Shown here piece after piece: positions 13,441-24,460 of a stretch of 64,000 nt of DNA. The position numbers were made by a program, and so were the translations under genes. Within the stretch, counting starts at the first letter, position 1; the number at the start of each line of letters is the position of its first letter. The notes beneath the pieces are model-generated. The model had not been told where the DNA came from, did no database searches, and saw nothing but the letters and a program-made list of their open reading frames with translations. This DNA is from Phaseolus vulgaris (taxonomy: Eukaryota > Streptophyta > Magnoliopsida > Fabales > Fabaceae), in contig NC_023750.2 of NCBI RefSeq assembly GCF_000499845.2, forward strand, positions 3,363,913 through 3,427,912. The letters are read 5' to 3'.

Positions 13441-13535
13441 TACTTTTACTATGAAATAATTGAACTAACCTTCCATTTTTCATCTTCACAGCTTTGAACA
13501 AATAAACACCAATTTTTTCGTCAATGTCGACGTAG
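13441..13535 (-). other. Exon-like open segment of unknown origin
   Basis: On the minus strand a short frame reads YVDIDEKIGVYLFKAVKMKN and is followed by a GT-type junction. The composition is protein-like, but I do not recognise the family and find no partner exon with confidence. It may be part of a captured or dead gene next to the repeat that starts near 13533. Confidence 0.2.
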
Positions 13536-13657
13536 TTTGTACAAGGATTTTTACCTCTTTTTTATCCAAAAACATTTGGCGTCATCAACTTTGACTTAAA
13601 TTGTTGAAACTTAATACCAATAGAAACCTTTGATTTCAATGCCTGTACATTAGAGAC

Positions 13658-13881
13658 TGTTAACTTCGTTGTTTTATTCATCAAATAAAAGCCTTAATAT
13701 AGGCAATACATAAGGAGGAATATCCAAACAAATAGAAATAACCAAAAAATAGGAAACAAATTTTTATTTCCTAAAAACTAGGACAACAACTGATGCCTAA
13801 TATCTAACAGCAGCATAACTAATGCCTAATATCTAGCACAACATAACAGTAACATAAGACTTAATAAAAAGTATCTCAACA
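13658..13881 (-). repeat. Copia-1 3' LTR
   Basis: 224-bp LTR, TG...CA ends, nearly identical to the copy at 18012-18236. The purine-rich AACGGAGGATT precedes it in the sense direction and fits a polypurine tract. Confidence 0.93.
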
Positions 13882-13920
13882 AATCCTCCGTTAAATTGAA
13901 AGTTTTCAACAACTATCAGT

Positions 13921-16900
13921 TTAACTATCATTCAAACTACAAACTCCTAATAAATTCCTTAACTTATGAAATGTAGACAATTTCAACGGTTTGGTTAGAA
14001 TGTCAGCGACTTGATCTTCACTCTTGCAGTAGAGAACTTCAATAACTTCATCTTTTGTGAGATCCCTTAAGAAATAAAACCTGACATCTATGTGTTTGCT
14101 CCTGCCATGAAACACGGGATTTTTGGAGAGTTTGATCGTTGATGTGTTGTCACAATAAATTGCAGTTGGTCTTCTTTGTTTGAACTACAACTCCTCAAGT
14201 ATCCTTCTGAACCATATAGCTTGACAGGCACAAGCTGTAGCAGCTACAAATTCTGCCTCAGTGGTTGATAAAGTGACATTGCTTTTTAGAAGACCAAGCA
14301 ACAACTCCTGAACCCAACATGAACACATAGCCCGAAGTACTTTTTCTGTCATCTTTGTCTCGGGCATAATCACTATCAGTAAAACCACAAAAATCTGATT
14401 TGTCTCCTCTCTTATAAAAGACTCCGTAATCAATTGTTCCCTGCACGTAACGGAGAATTCGTTTGGCAGCTGCAAAATGAATCTCCTTTGGGCATTCCAT
14501 ATACCTACTAACAAGGCTAACAGAATACATTATGTCAGGTCTAGTAGTAGTCAAATACATCAGACTCCCCACAATTTGTTTGAACACTTTGCTGTCCACT
14601 TTCCGCCCTTCTTCTGGATATTTCACAAGTTGAAGACCAACTTCAGTTGGAGTTTCAACAAGATTGCAGTTCTTCATTCCGAACCTGTCAAGAATTTCTC
14701 GAGCATACTTTCTTTGAGTAATAAAATTACCAACAACAGATTGCACTACTTCAATGCCAAGAAAATAGTGCATCATTCCAAGATCAGACATATCAAATTC
14801 AAGCATCATGGATTGCTTAAATTTTGCAAACATATCAACATCATTTCCAGTATAAATCAAGTCATCTACATATAAGGACACAACAAGCATCTTTTCTCCT
14901 TCAACTTTAACAAACAGAGTATGCTCATATGGACATTTAAAAAAACCTTCCTTCAAAAAATAGGCTTCAATGCGACTATACCAAGCTCGTGGGGCTTGTT
15001 TAAGTCCGTATAAAGCCTTTTTCAACTGATATACACTTTGAATTCATCTCCAACTTTAACATAACCAGGAGGTTGTTTGACAAATACCTGTTCTTTCAAG
15101 TCTCCGTGCAAGAAAGCCGACTTGACATCCAACTGGAAAATGGGCCACGAATTTTGTGCTGCCAATGCAATCAGTAATCTGATTGTATCATGTCTTGCTA
15201 CTGGAGCGAACACTTCTTCATAATCTACACCGAATTCTTGCTTGTAACCTTTTGCCACCAAGCGAGCTTTATACTTGTCCACCTCACCATTTTCTTTCAA
15301 CTTGGTCTTGAAAATCCACTTCACATCGATTGTTTTCTGCCCTTTTGGAAGCTCAATCAACTTCCATGTGTTATTTCTTTCAATAGCTGCAAGCTCTTCA
15401 TCCATAGCTTTTCTCCATTTTGATTGCTTTATTGCTTCTTCAAAGGTTATAGGATCACAATCTGCAAAAAGAGCAAAATGAACAGCTGGATCCTCAGATT
15501 GACCAATTCCTGTTACTTCATAATCATCCATCCATGTTGGTTTTTTTCTGCTTCTTGGTTCTCTTGCAACTGTCGGTGAAATTTGAGTCACCACTTGTTC
15601 ATCTTGAGTAGTGGTTAGTTGCTGCAACACCACTGTATTATGTTGATTTTCAGCTTCATCTCGCCCATCAAAGTCTGCTGGAATTTGTCGTTGAGAATCA
15701 GATTCACTCCATGTCCAGAAATTTTCTTCGTCAAATATTACGTCTCGATTAATGACAATTTTCTTGGTGATGGGATTATATAGTTTGTAAGCTTTGGAAC
15801 AATCACTAACACCAAGGAAAATGCATTTCTCACCTTTGTCATCAAGTTTCGTTCTTGTTTGTTCTGGAATACGGGCATAACTAATACACCCGAAAATTCT
15901 GAAATGATCAACATTAGGCTTTCGACCGCTCCAAGCTTCCTCCGGTGTCATATTTTGAACAGAGAATGTAGGACTTTGATTCAAAATATGAATGCTCCAA
16001 TTAACAGCTTCAAGCCAGAAAACTTTTGGAACACTGCTTCTTGTTAAGAGACTGCGCACCATATTCATTATAGTGCGATTTTTGCGCTCACAGACACCAT
16101 TTTGTTGGGGCGTATAGGCTGCTGTCAGTTGCCTTCTAATGCCATTGCTTTCACAAAAATTTGCAAATTCTTGTGAATTGTATTCCCCGCCTCGATCTGT
16201 GCGAAGTACTTTGATTTGGCTTCCTGCTTCTTTCTCAACCATAATTTTAAAGCTTTTGAAAGCTTCAAAAGCATCAGATTTGGCCTGCAAAAACTAAACC
16301 CATGTCTTTCGACTAAAATCATCAATGAAGGTAATTATGTATCTTTTACCTCCATTTGAAGATGGATTAATTGGGCCGCAAAGATCAGAATGCACCAGCT
16401 CCAACACATTTTTGGCTCTCCATGATTTTCCCTTAGGAAGTTGATTACGTTGTTGCTTGCCAACTGCACATTCCTCACATACTTGAGAAGGAGTTTCAAT
16501 TTGAGGGAGACCACTGACCATATTCTTTCGTTGCAAAGTGCTTAAGCCACCAAAACTCAAGTGGCCATAACGAAAATGCCATAACCACGATGTATCTGTT
16601 ACGTTGGCCGAGAAGCAGGAATAACTCGAACTCTGCACCTGAAGTGGAAACATACGATTTGTTGTCATGCTAACTTGAGCAATTAAACCTAGCCTTGAAT
16701 CTTTAATTCAACATAATCCATTTTTAATGGATATCTCATAACCCTTTTCCTGTAGCTGACCAATACTAAGTAAATTGGTCTTTAAATCTGGAACATAAAA
16801 CACATTAGAAATTGTGTGAAAAGAGTTATCTTTGGCATGTAAAGTGACATTGCCTTTTCCCATGACAGATACAATAGAGTTATCACTGAACTTGACGGTA

Positions 16901-17964
16901 TTGCGGAAGCTTTCATCCAATTCAGAAAATGCCTTCTTGTCTCCGCACATGTGGTTGCTACACCCGGTGTCCAAATACCACAAATTTTGAGTTTCTTCAC
17001 TTGCATAACACACCATCAAGAGAGAAACTTCTTCTTCCTTCTCTGCAAAGTTAGATACTTCTGCACTCTGTCTATTTAAATTTGTTCGACAGTCTGATTG
17101 GTAATGACCATACCTATGGCAGCGATAGCACTCAACATTTGATTTGTCTACTGACTTTGGTCTCTGAGTTGTTGAGTCATGTCCTCCACGTCCCCTTCCT
17201 CTTCCTTGAAATTGATTATCATTCTGCTGATGATGCTGTTGATTACCTCGACTATAGCTTCCTCTCCCCCTACTCCGACCTCGGCCTCTACCTCGACCTC
17301 CATTTGTTTTAAATTGATTATCTGTGGTTGCTTTCAGCGCGTGCTCTTCTTTATCCTGCTGGATGATTTTCTTCTAATGAACTAACAAAGAACTTTGCAA
17401 TTCATCAATGGAGAGTTCATCAATATCCTTCGATTCTTCGATAGAGCAGACAACAAAATTAAATTTCGGTGTCATTGATCGAAGAATTTTCTCAACAATT
17501 GTGATATCCTGCATTTTCTCTCCATGGATCCTCATCTTGTTCGCAATTGCCATAGTTCTTGAAAAGAAATCTGCAACTGCTTCTCCTGACTTCATACGCA
17601 AATTCTCAAATTCAGTTCGGAGTCCTTGGAGTTGTACCCTTCTTGCCTTCACATTGCCTTGATACTTCTTCTTCATGGAGTCCCAAATTTGCTTGGAGGT
17701 TTCTTTGCAAAGAATAGTCTCCAAAATGGAACGATCGATTGATTGAAACAAATAATTTTTAGCCTTAAGATCTTTCAATTTTAAGGCTTCAAATTCTGTT
17801 TTCTGAACTTCCGTAGCTCCTGTTGCTGGTTCTGCTACTCCAGATTCAACAACATTCCAATACTCCTTGGACCTCAAGAAGTTTTCCATGAGCATGCTCC
17901 AATGATCATAGTGACCATCGAAGCGCGAAATAGCTGGTTGTACGAAGTTGTCTGAGGAAGCCAT
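13921..17964 (-). pseudogene. Copia-1 gag-pol polyprotein, several stops and frameshifts
   Basis: gag (UBN2-like) starts at ATG 17964 and is open to 17374. A zinc knuckle CYRCHRYGHYQSDC follows at about 17140-17100. The protease site is YLDTGCSNHM (about 16975). The integrase zinc region (HFRYGH...CEECAVGKQ) and catalytic core follow (16668-15900), with TDRGGEYN and NGVCERKNRT. The reverse transcriptase has an intact YVDD (about 14885) and RNase H has TDSDYA. Stops interrupt the frame near 17374, 16708 and 16291, and frame changes occur near 15025 and 14260. It cannot make a full polyprotein without readthrough, but the individual catalytic motifs are preserved. Confidence 0.9.
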
Positions 17965-18011
17965 TGAATGTTAGCTGCTGCTATTGTATGTAACTCAAGC
18001 TCTGATACCAC

Positions 18012-18236
18012 TATTAACTTCGTTGTTTTATTCATCAAATAAAAGCCTTAATATAGGCAATACATAAGGAGGAATATCCAAACAAATAGAAATAACCAAA
18101 AAAATAGGAAACAGATTTTTATTTCCTAAAAACTAGGACAACAACTGATGCCTAATATCCAACAACAGCATAACTAATGCCTAATATCTAGCACAGCATA
18201 ACAGTAACATAAGACTTAATAAAAAATATCTCAACA
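18012..18236 (-). repeat. Copia-1 5' LTR
   Basis: 225-bp LTR matching 13658-13881; the initiator tRNA-Met primer site lies immediately inside it. Confidence 0.93.
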
Positions 18237-18330
18237 AGAGACATCAAAATGCATCTACATGACAATACCATCAAGTTAAGATAGGACTTTAGTATAAAAA
18301 ACAAATATATTATAAAAATAAGATTATATA

Positions 18331-20774
18331 CATAGAGGTGAGATGGGGAGAAGAATGATTCAGGAAAGACTTTCTGGGAAAAGGGTGCTCATTGTACTTG
18401 ACGATGTGACTGAGTTTGATGCATCAGTAGTATCGGAATGCCTTGAATGGTTCAGTGGAGGAACTGTAATAATCATTACAACAAGAGATGTAGACCTACC
18501 AAGGATTCTTCAAGTTGATTTTGTTTTTCCGTTAAAGCCAATGAACGCAAACGAGTCCCTTGAGCTTCTTAGTTGGCATGCATTTGGAGAAGCAAAACCA
18601 AAAGAAGAATACAATTACCTTGCAAAAAGTGTAGTTAGTCGTTGTGGAGGACTACCTCTAGCTCTTGAAGTCATTGGAAGTTGTTTATTTGAAAGGACAA
18701 AAGAAGAATGGAATAGTGTTCTGTTAAAATTGGAGAAAATTCCCCTGCACGACATTCAACGGAAATTGAAAATAAGCTTCGATGGTTTACTCAATGAAAA
18801 GGAAAAAGATTTATTCCTTGATATATGTTGTTCCTTCGTTGGTAAGGGCAGATCCTATGTTACCAAGATCCTAAATGGCTGTGGAGTAGATGCTGATACT
18901 GGAATAAGAGTTCTCATAGAACGTAGCTTCATACAAATTAAAAAGAACAAACTTGCAATGCATCCTTTGCTACAAGAAATGGGAGAAGAAATTATCCGTG
19001 AAAAATCAAAAAAGGAATTTTGGATGGAGAGGAGGAGACTGCAGTTTGATGATGCAGAATATGTATTGACAGATAATTCAGTAAGAACATTCTTTATTTA
19101 CGGTTTCTAAAACTTCTCATTTTCAGTACATTTGTTTTTCTTTACTCTTTTGATCACAGGGGAGAAACTCTCGGGCAATGCCTGAGAAACTGCGTTCAGC
19201 CAGAAGAGAACAATCAAGACTCCTGCTGAAACTCGCTGGAAGTTCTGAGTACACTTCTAGGAAATTGAGATGGATCAATTTGCAAGGGTCTTTTTCAGAA
19301 TGCGTACTTGACGGCTTTCATCTGCATGATGCAATAGCGATTCACTTAAAACACACTCATCTTCGACACCTCTTGAAAGAACCTCAGGTTTTTTATTACG
19401 TGCCATTTTCTATTAAAACACAAAGCTAACTAAAACAAAATTGTAACCTAGTGCTGTTTCATTTTGATTTTCTTCTCTGATACTTGTCAAAAAAACTGTC
19501 ACGGTGTAGGTTTTGAGGTGGCTCAAAGTCCTTAATCTTAGTCACTCCAAGTGTTTAATAGAAACCCCTGACTTTTCCGGATTACCAAGTCTTGAACAGC
19601 TCATTCTCAAAGATTGTCCAAGATTGCACAAAGTACACCAATCTATTGGATGTCTCTCCAATCTTACACTGCTAAATTTGAAGGACTGCACAAGTCTAAG
19701 AAATCTCCCCAGAAATTTATATACGTTAAAATCCTTAAAAACTCTCATTCTCTCTGGTTGTTCGATGATTCATCCATTGGAAATAGATACGGTGCAAATG
19801 GAATCCTTGATAACTCTAATTACAGAAAATACAGTTGTTAAACAAGTGCCTTTTTCAGTTGTAAGCTCAAAAAGCATTGGATATATATCCCTAAGTGGAT
19901 TTGAGAGATTGCCACGTAATCTTTTTCCTTCTATCATTCGGTCTTGGATGTGCCCTACAAAGAATTCCACATCTTATATTAATTCGTTTTGCATGGATAT
20001 GGAGGATGATAGTTGGGATGATATTACACCCTTGCTTAGCAGCCTTGTAAATCTTCGAAGTGTTTTGGTGCAATGTGACACCGAGTTTCAACTGTCTAAG
20101 CAATTGAAAAATATTCCGGTGGAATATTTTGCAACTACTACAGAATCGGGAATTTCAAAGCAGCACTTCAGGTCTTCTTTGATTGGTGTTGGAGCATATC
20201 ATGAATTCTTCAATGCTGTCAGCCATAACGTATCTAAGGTTCTTCTCTAGCTTTCCCTTTGGTTGTAGCAGATAATTTGAATAGCAAAAATTATAAAAAT
20301 GTCTAAGCTTTTTATCACATGGTACAGGTAACAGTAAGCAGTGAGTCATGTGATGTTTGTCTCCCAGTTGACAATGATCCTTATTGGTTGGGCCATATGG
20401 GTGAGGAACATTCTGTTTCTTTCACTGTGCCTCTAGATCGTGACTTGAAGGGAATGGTTTTGTGTGTTGTTTATTCATCAACCCCTGAAATAGACGCAAC
20501 TGAATGTCTTAGAAGTGTCTTAATTGTTAACTACACAAAGTGCACATTGCATATACACAACCATGGCACAGTAATTTCCTTTAATTATATAGATTGGCAG
20601 GGTATATTGTCAAATTTAGAATCTGGAGACAAGGTGGAGATTTTTTTGAGTTTTGGTCGTGGATTGGTTGTCAAGAACACAGTTGTCTATCCCATATGTG
20701 GTGAATCAAATTACTTGAGAAAAGAGCCAAAGAAAAATTCTCTCCTTAGATTCATAAAGAAAATTGTAAGGTGA
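18331..20774 (+). pseudogene. TNL copy A: 5'-truncated TIR-NBS-LRR resistance gene
   Basis: Homologous to copies B, C and E but in the opposite orientation. Exons: about 18334-19080 (second half of the NB-ARC: VLIVLDDV kinase-2, IIITTRD, CGGLPLALEVIG, FLDICCSF, MHPLLQEMG), 19160-19387 (linker), 19510-20238 (LRR), 20328-20774 (C-JID-like, with YWLGHMGEEHSVSFTVP). All splice junctions are GT/AG and in phase, and no stop occurs after the truncation. The TIR exon and the P-loop half of the NB-ARC are absent: homology to the other copies begins at about 18331-18334, where a gypsy-type repeat ends. An ATG at 18343 could start a 255-residue NB remnant, but loss of the P-loop makes a working NLR unlikely. 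Confidence 0.88.
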
Positions 20775-21345
20775 CTTCAGGTAAGTCATTGATCTTCTTT
20801 GAGAACAGGAGGATCCCTTTAGTTATGGAATTAATCATTGTTTCCTTGCTTCCACTTCATCTTTTTTCCATTTTTCCAGTATAGCTTATTGTTAAGAAAT
20901 TCATGTTTATTTTAGCCTTGTTTCTCACTCCTCAAATTGTGCTTCACTTCAGCTGTTTATCTTATTTGTTTGCTTCCTGTTAATTTTGTCAATTCTTTTC
21001 CCTTTTAGCATTTAATATCTCAATAAGAATTTCTCTTTAAAAAAGCATGCACTATGAAATAAAAACATGTTGTTATGAGCTTTGCTTTGCTAGGTAGTCT
21101 CTGTTTTCGTTCCAACATAATAAGCATCAATCCCTTTATTTAAGACTAAATGAAACAAATTTTAATTTCACTTCTCGTTTTTACACTTATTTTATTTTTT
21201 TATGTATAATTTCTGTTGTTTGTAATCATTTCTTGGCGCGCTCAACTGAGGGGAGAAAGAGTCGTACAAGTGAGGGGGTTACCAAGAAGAAGATGCAGAG
21301 AGCTTCGAAACGAAAGACATGCAAGTTGAGCGCGTAAAGGATAAA
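20775..21345 (+). other. TNL downstream region shared with copies C and E
   Basis: The stretch from GTAAGTCATTGATCTTC to about 21190 matches, in inverted orientation, the DNA downstream of copy C (40120-40350) and partly of copy E (48300-48500). It supports A being an inverted duplicate of the same unit. No gene is visible in it. Confidence 0.6.
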
Positions 21346-21389
21346 ACTACTAAATAGACATAAAAAAGACAATTGTTAGGTCAAAATCT

Positions 21390-21575
21390 GTCATTATGGG
21401 ATTTTTAAATTTAGATGACGGTGGAGTCCAAAACTATCGTCTATTTTAAATTCTTAGACGATGGTTCTCCTTATAAATTGTCGTCTTTATTTGATTTTTT
21501 ATATAGACTATGAATTTTTTAATAAGATGATTCACATCTATAAATTGTCAGACTATAAAGTGTTGTAGTATTGTT
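21390..21575. mobile_element. CACTA-like subterminal palindromes (fragment)
   Basis: Contains palindromic units such as TAGACGATGGTTCTC...AATTGTCGTCT and ACTATCGTCTA, then an end-like AAAGTGTTGTAGTA. Such palindromic GACG/CGTC units are typical of subterminal regions of plant CACTA elements. No matching left end was found, so only a fragment can be claimed. Confidence 0.45.
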
Positions 21576-21593
21576 ATTTTGCACTAATGTCTA

Positions 21594-23521
21594 TACTAGT
21601 TAAAGAAAGCAAGCCAATTTGCTGGGTTAGTTGGGAAGATGTGTGCAAACCTAAAGAAGAGGGAGGATTGGGTTTAAGAGAAATACGAAAGTTAAACCAT
21701 ACTCTCCTAGCTAAATGGAGATGACGTTGTATCTCTCAAGAGGAGGGAAGGTGGAAGGAGTTATTGGACTCAAAGTATGGGTTGGAGCCTGGAAGCGTCC
21801 ATACACTAGTCAAACTCCAATCTTGGTTGTGGAAAGATCTCTATAAAGTGTGCAAGGAGGGAGGAGGAAAAGGATGGTTTCAAGAAGAACTAAGCTGGAA
21901 ACTAGGGTGTGGAGACAAAGTAAAGTTCTGGGAGGAGGTGTGGGTTGGGAGCTCTGATCTCAAATCCTTGTTTCCTAGATTGTTCTCTCTATCCTTAAAC
22001 CAGGGGCAAACAGTGGGTGAAGTTGGCGTGTGGATTAATTTGGATTGGAGATGGAGGCTGACATGGAGGCGTGCCAAAGTTGAGTGGGAATCTTCACTGG
22101 AAGCATACCTCTTTACACTGCTATCAGGGGCACTAATGAGAAGGAATGACGTGGATGTGCAAGTGTGGGGGAAGGAAGAACCAAGCCATTTTTTTTGTGA
22201 ATTCTGCTTATGAGTGCCTTGCCAAGCAGTCTCGTGGAACCTAATCCGATGTGTTTAATCTCCTTTGGAAGACTAAGGCATTCCCAAATGTGATCGTGAC
22301 AACTTGGAGAGTGCTGCTGGATAGAATCCCAACAAGGGTGAGTTTGAGTAGGAGAGAGGTGATGATGGAATCTACGATATGTGCAATGTGTCAACTTAAG
22401 GAGGAGTCTTGTCAACATATCTTCTTGGAGTGTAAATACACACAATGAGTATGGTCCTTGTGCTTCAAATGGATAGGTATCTCTTTTGTTCAACAGAATG
22501 ATTTAAATCTACACTTTATGAGTTTTTATCTAAGCAATGCTAGCAAGAAGCAAAACCTGGTATGGAAAGGTGTTTGGGCATCTGTTATTAGGTGTATCTG
22601 GGACCAAAGGAACCTGATTGTATTCAAAACAGGGCTAGTAGACTGGATTCTTAATCCAATGCTTTGCATTAGAAGTTATAATTAGGACTCCCAGATGCCA
22701 AGAGTTTTAAGACTACGACCTATACTGGATTTATAGTTGGTTGGAGGTGTTGGTGGGTTTGTCACGGCCTGCAGTTGGTGCAAGATGGAAAGGACATATG
22801 CGCTTGTATGCAAGGGAGTCAAAAGGAATGTTAAGGACATGATGGAGGATTCTGTTTTGATGTGTCTTATAACAGACCAATAGAGGCAGGGTGTATGTTG
22901 GTTCAGGGTTCTTTTTGCAGGAAACAAAAACTGTGTTTTTTATGGTGTTTTGGTTGTTGTGGAAATCCCTAAGTGTGTTTGCTGATCAACTAGTGGTCTC
23001 ACATGTGAATGGTAGCAGTAGAGGTTGTGGTGGGGATTCAGACATGTTGGGGGATGTAAGTCGAAGTTGTAAACTCCAACCAATCTAAGTGCGAGATGGA
23101 CCCTGACAAGTAGGAAGTTGGTTTCTGATAAAAGTGAGCTTAAAATGAGCAAACAGGGGGAAGCCAAAGTCCAAAAAGGAGCGAATGGAAGATGCTGCAT
23201 TGAAGTGATTAATTCTGTGACAAGTGCTACAATCGTGCCACTGCAAGCTGGGTAGAAGGAATGTCAATGAGGTGGTGGAGATAACCAATATTTTGGTGTA
23301 TTTTGATGGCTTTGTAGCTGTAGTTTGCAGTGCTTATAACATTCCAATACGAGCACGGTGCTAGCTGGAATAGGATGTCTAGCTTATGCAGCAAACATTA
23401 TCTATTTGTTCATCTCTTTATTCTTGGAGATTCTTAATGTGATTTGGTTTATGTAAAAGGGTTGGGATACCCCTTTTGTATCCCTCTTAATTTAATTTCA
23501 TTATTTGCTGATAAAAAAAAA
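21594..23521 (+). mobile_element. 5'-truncated LINE with poly(A) tail
   Basis: Starts within the reverse transcriptase C-terminal region (WEDVCKPKEEGGLGLREI), continues with a WKELLDSKYG segment (about 21750), a GDKVKFWEEVW block, FPRLFSLSL and a zf-RVT-like STICAMCQLKEESCQHIFLE region (22370-22430), then VWKGVWASVIRCIWDQRN. Several stops break the frame. The 3' end has a stem-loop, GGGATAC (23464-23470) pairing with GTATCCC (23478-23484), and ends TTGCTGATAAAAAAAAAA. No clear target-site duplication was found. It lies between TNL copies A and B. Confidence 0.85.
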
Positions 23522-24460
23522 ACTTATAATATTACAAATAATGAAGTCAATTTGTGATTTTATGGTTAAAGAGCTTATCCAATAATTTTATTATTTTATA
23601 AAAATGGTAAATGCATGTAAACATATTTAATGTTTAGAAAATATAAAATATGTTTATTATAAAAAAATTAGGTAGAAAAGGTTAATGAAAAGATATTGTA
23701 TGAGAATGTATAAGTATTGATAATCAAACTAAGTAATAAATTAATTCTATTCCACTTTAGATAATCTATATTAGTTACTTAGACCAAGTTAATTGCATAA
23801 CATTTATTTTTGTCCAAAATCAATATCATTCACTCATGAAAATGTTATCTTCGCCTTTTTAGGGCTAGACCAAACCAAGTCAACGTGACCTAGTCTACCT
23901 CAATTTTTGGAAGGTTTTATGGAAGTAATACTAACCATGAGATTTTGGTCCAATATCTGTATTCCTTGAAGTTTTCCAAAATCTATCACTACAATTAGGA
24001 GCCACACAAGCATACCCTTCTAACATCATTCGATTAAAAGTCTTGATTGGAATCACACTCTATCCACAATAGTAATAATATTTAATAATATTTAATAATA
24101 TTTAATAATATTAATAAGATTAATTATATTAAATATATGAATAATGTTAATAATTTTTATATTAATATTGATAAATTTACTAATAATAATAAATAATGTA
24201 TGTAATGATTAAAGGTACTTTGAACATTATTCAAGGAATTTGAGTCTCACATGTTCTACTTTAGAGTTTGAGTCCCACGTACTATAATTTAGTTTTAACT
24301 CTAATTATAAGTATCATAACATATATAATAATTATCAATAATAATCAGTATTAAAATAGTAAAGGTTCGTGTCATCTTCTTCTTCTCAAAGAAGATCAAT
24401 GACTTACCTGAAATCACATTACAATTTTCTTTATGAATCAAAGGTGAGAATTTTCCTTGG
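23522..24460. other. Intergenic DNA with short AT tandem repeat
   Basis: AT-rich DNA between the LINE and TNL copy B. At 24069-24110 about four copies of AATAATATTT occur in tandem. No gene seen. Confidence 0.55.

Larger units (their letters stand above)
13658..18236 (-). mobile_element. Copia-1 LTR retrotransposon (complete borders, degenerate coding)
   Basis: Flanked by direct LTRs 13658-13881 and 18012-18236. A direct repeat AGAGAC is found at 13652-13657 and 18237-18242. In the sense (minus) direction the LTR starts TGTTGAGATA and the 3' copy ends GTTAACA; the 5' LTR end is mutated to ATA. The primer-binding site TGGTATCAGAGC (initiator tRNA-Met) follows the 5' LTR at about 18010-17999. 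The LTRs differ at about six positions plus one indel, so the insertion is fairly recent. The gene order gag-protease-integrase-RT-RNase H is diagnostic of Copia. Confidence 0.95.
13533..18333 (+). repeat. Copy of the gypsy-type element tail, split by Copia-1
   Basis: The flanks 13533-13657 and 18237-18333 together match the uninterrupted stretch 33370-33590: TTGTACAAGGATTTT, TCATCAACTTTGACTTAAAT, GATTTCAATGC, TCAAAATGCATCT and a shared AT-rich end. Copia-1 sits exactly between the two halves. The right end of the repeat abuts the truncated TNL copy A at about 18333. Confidence 0.75.
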
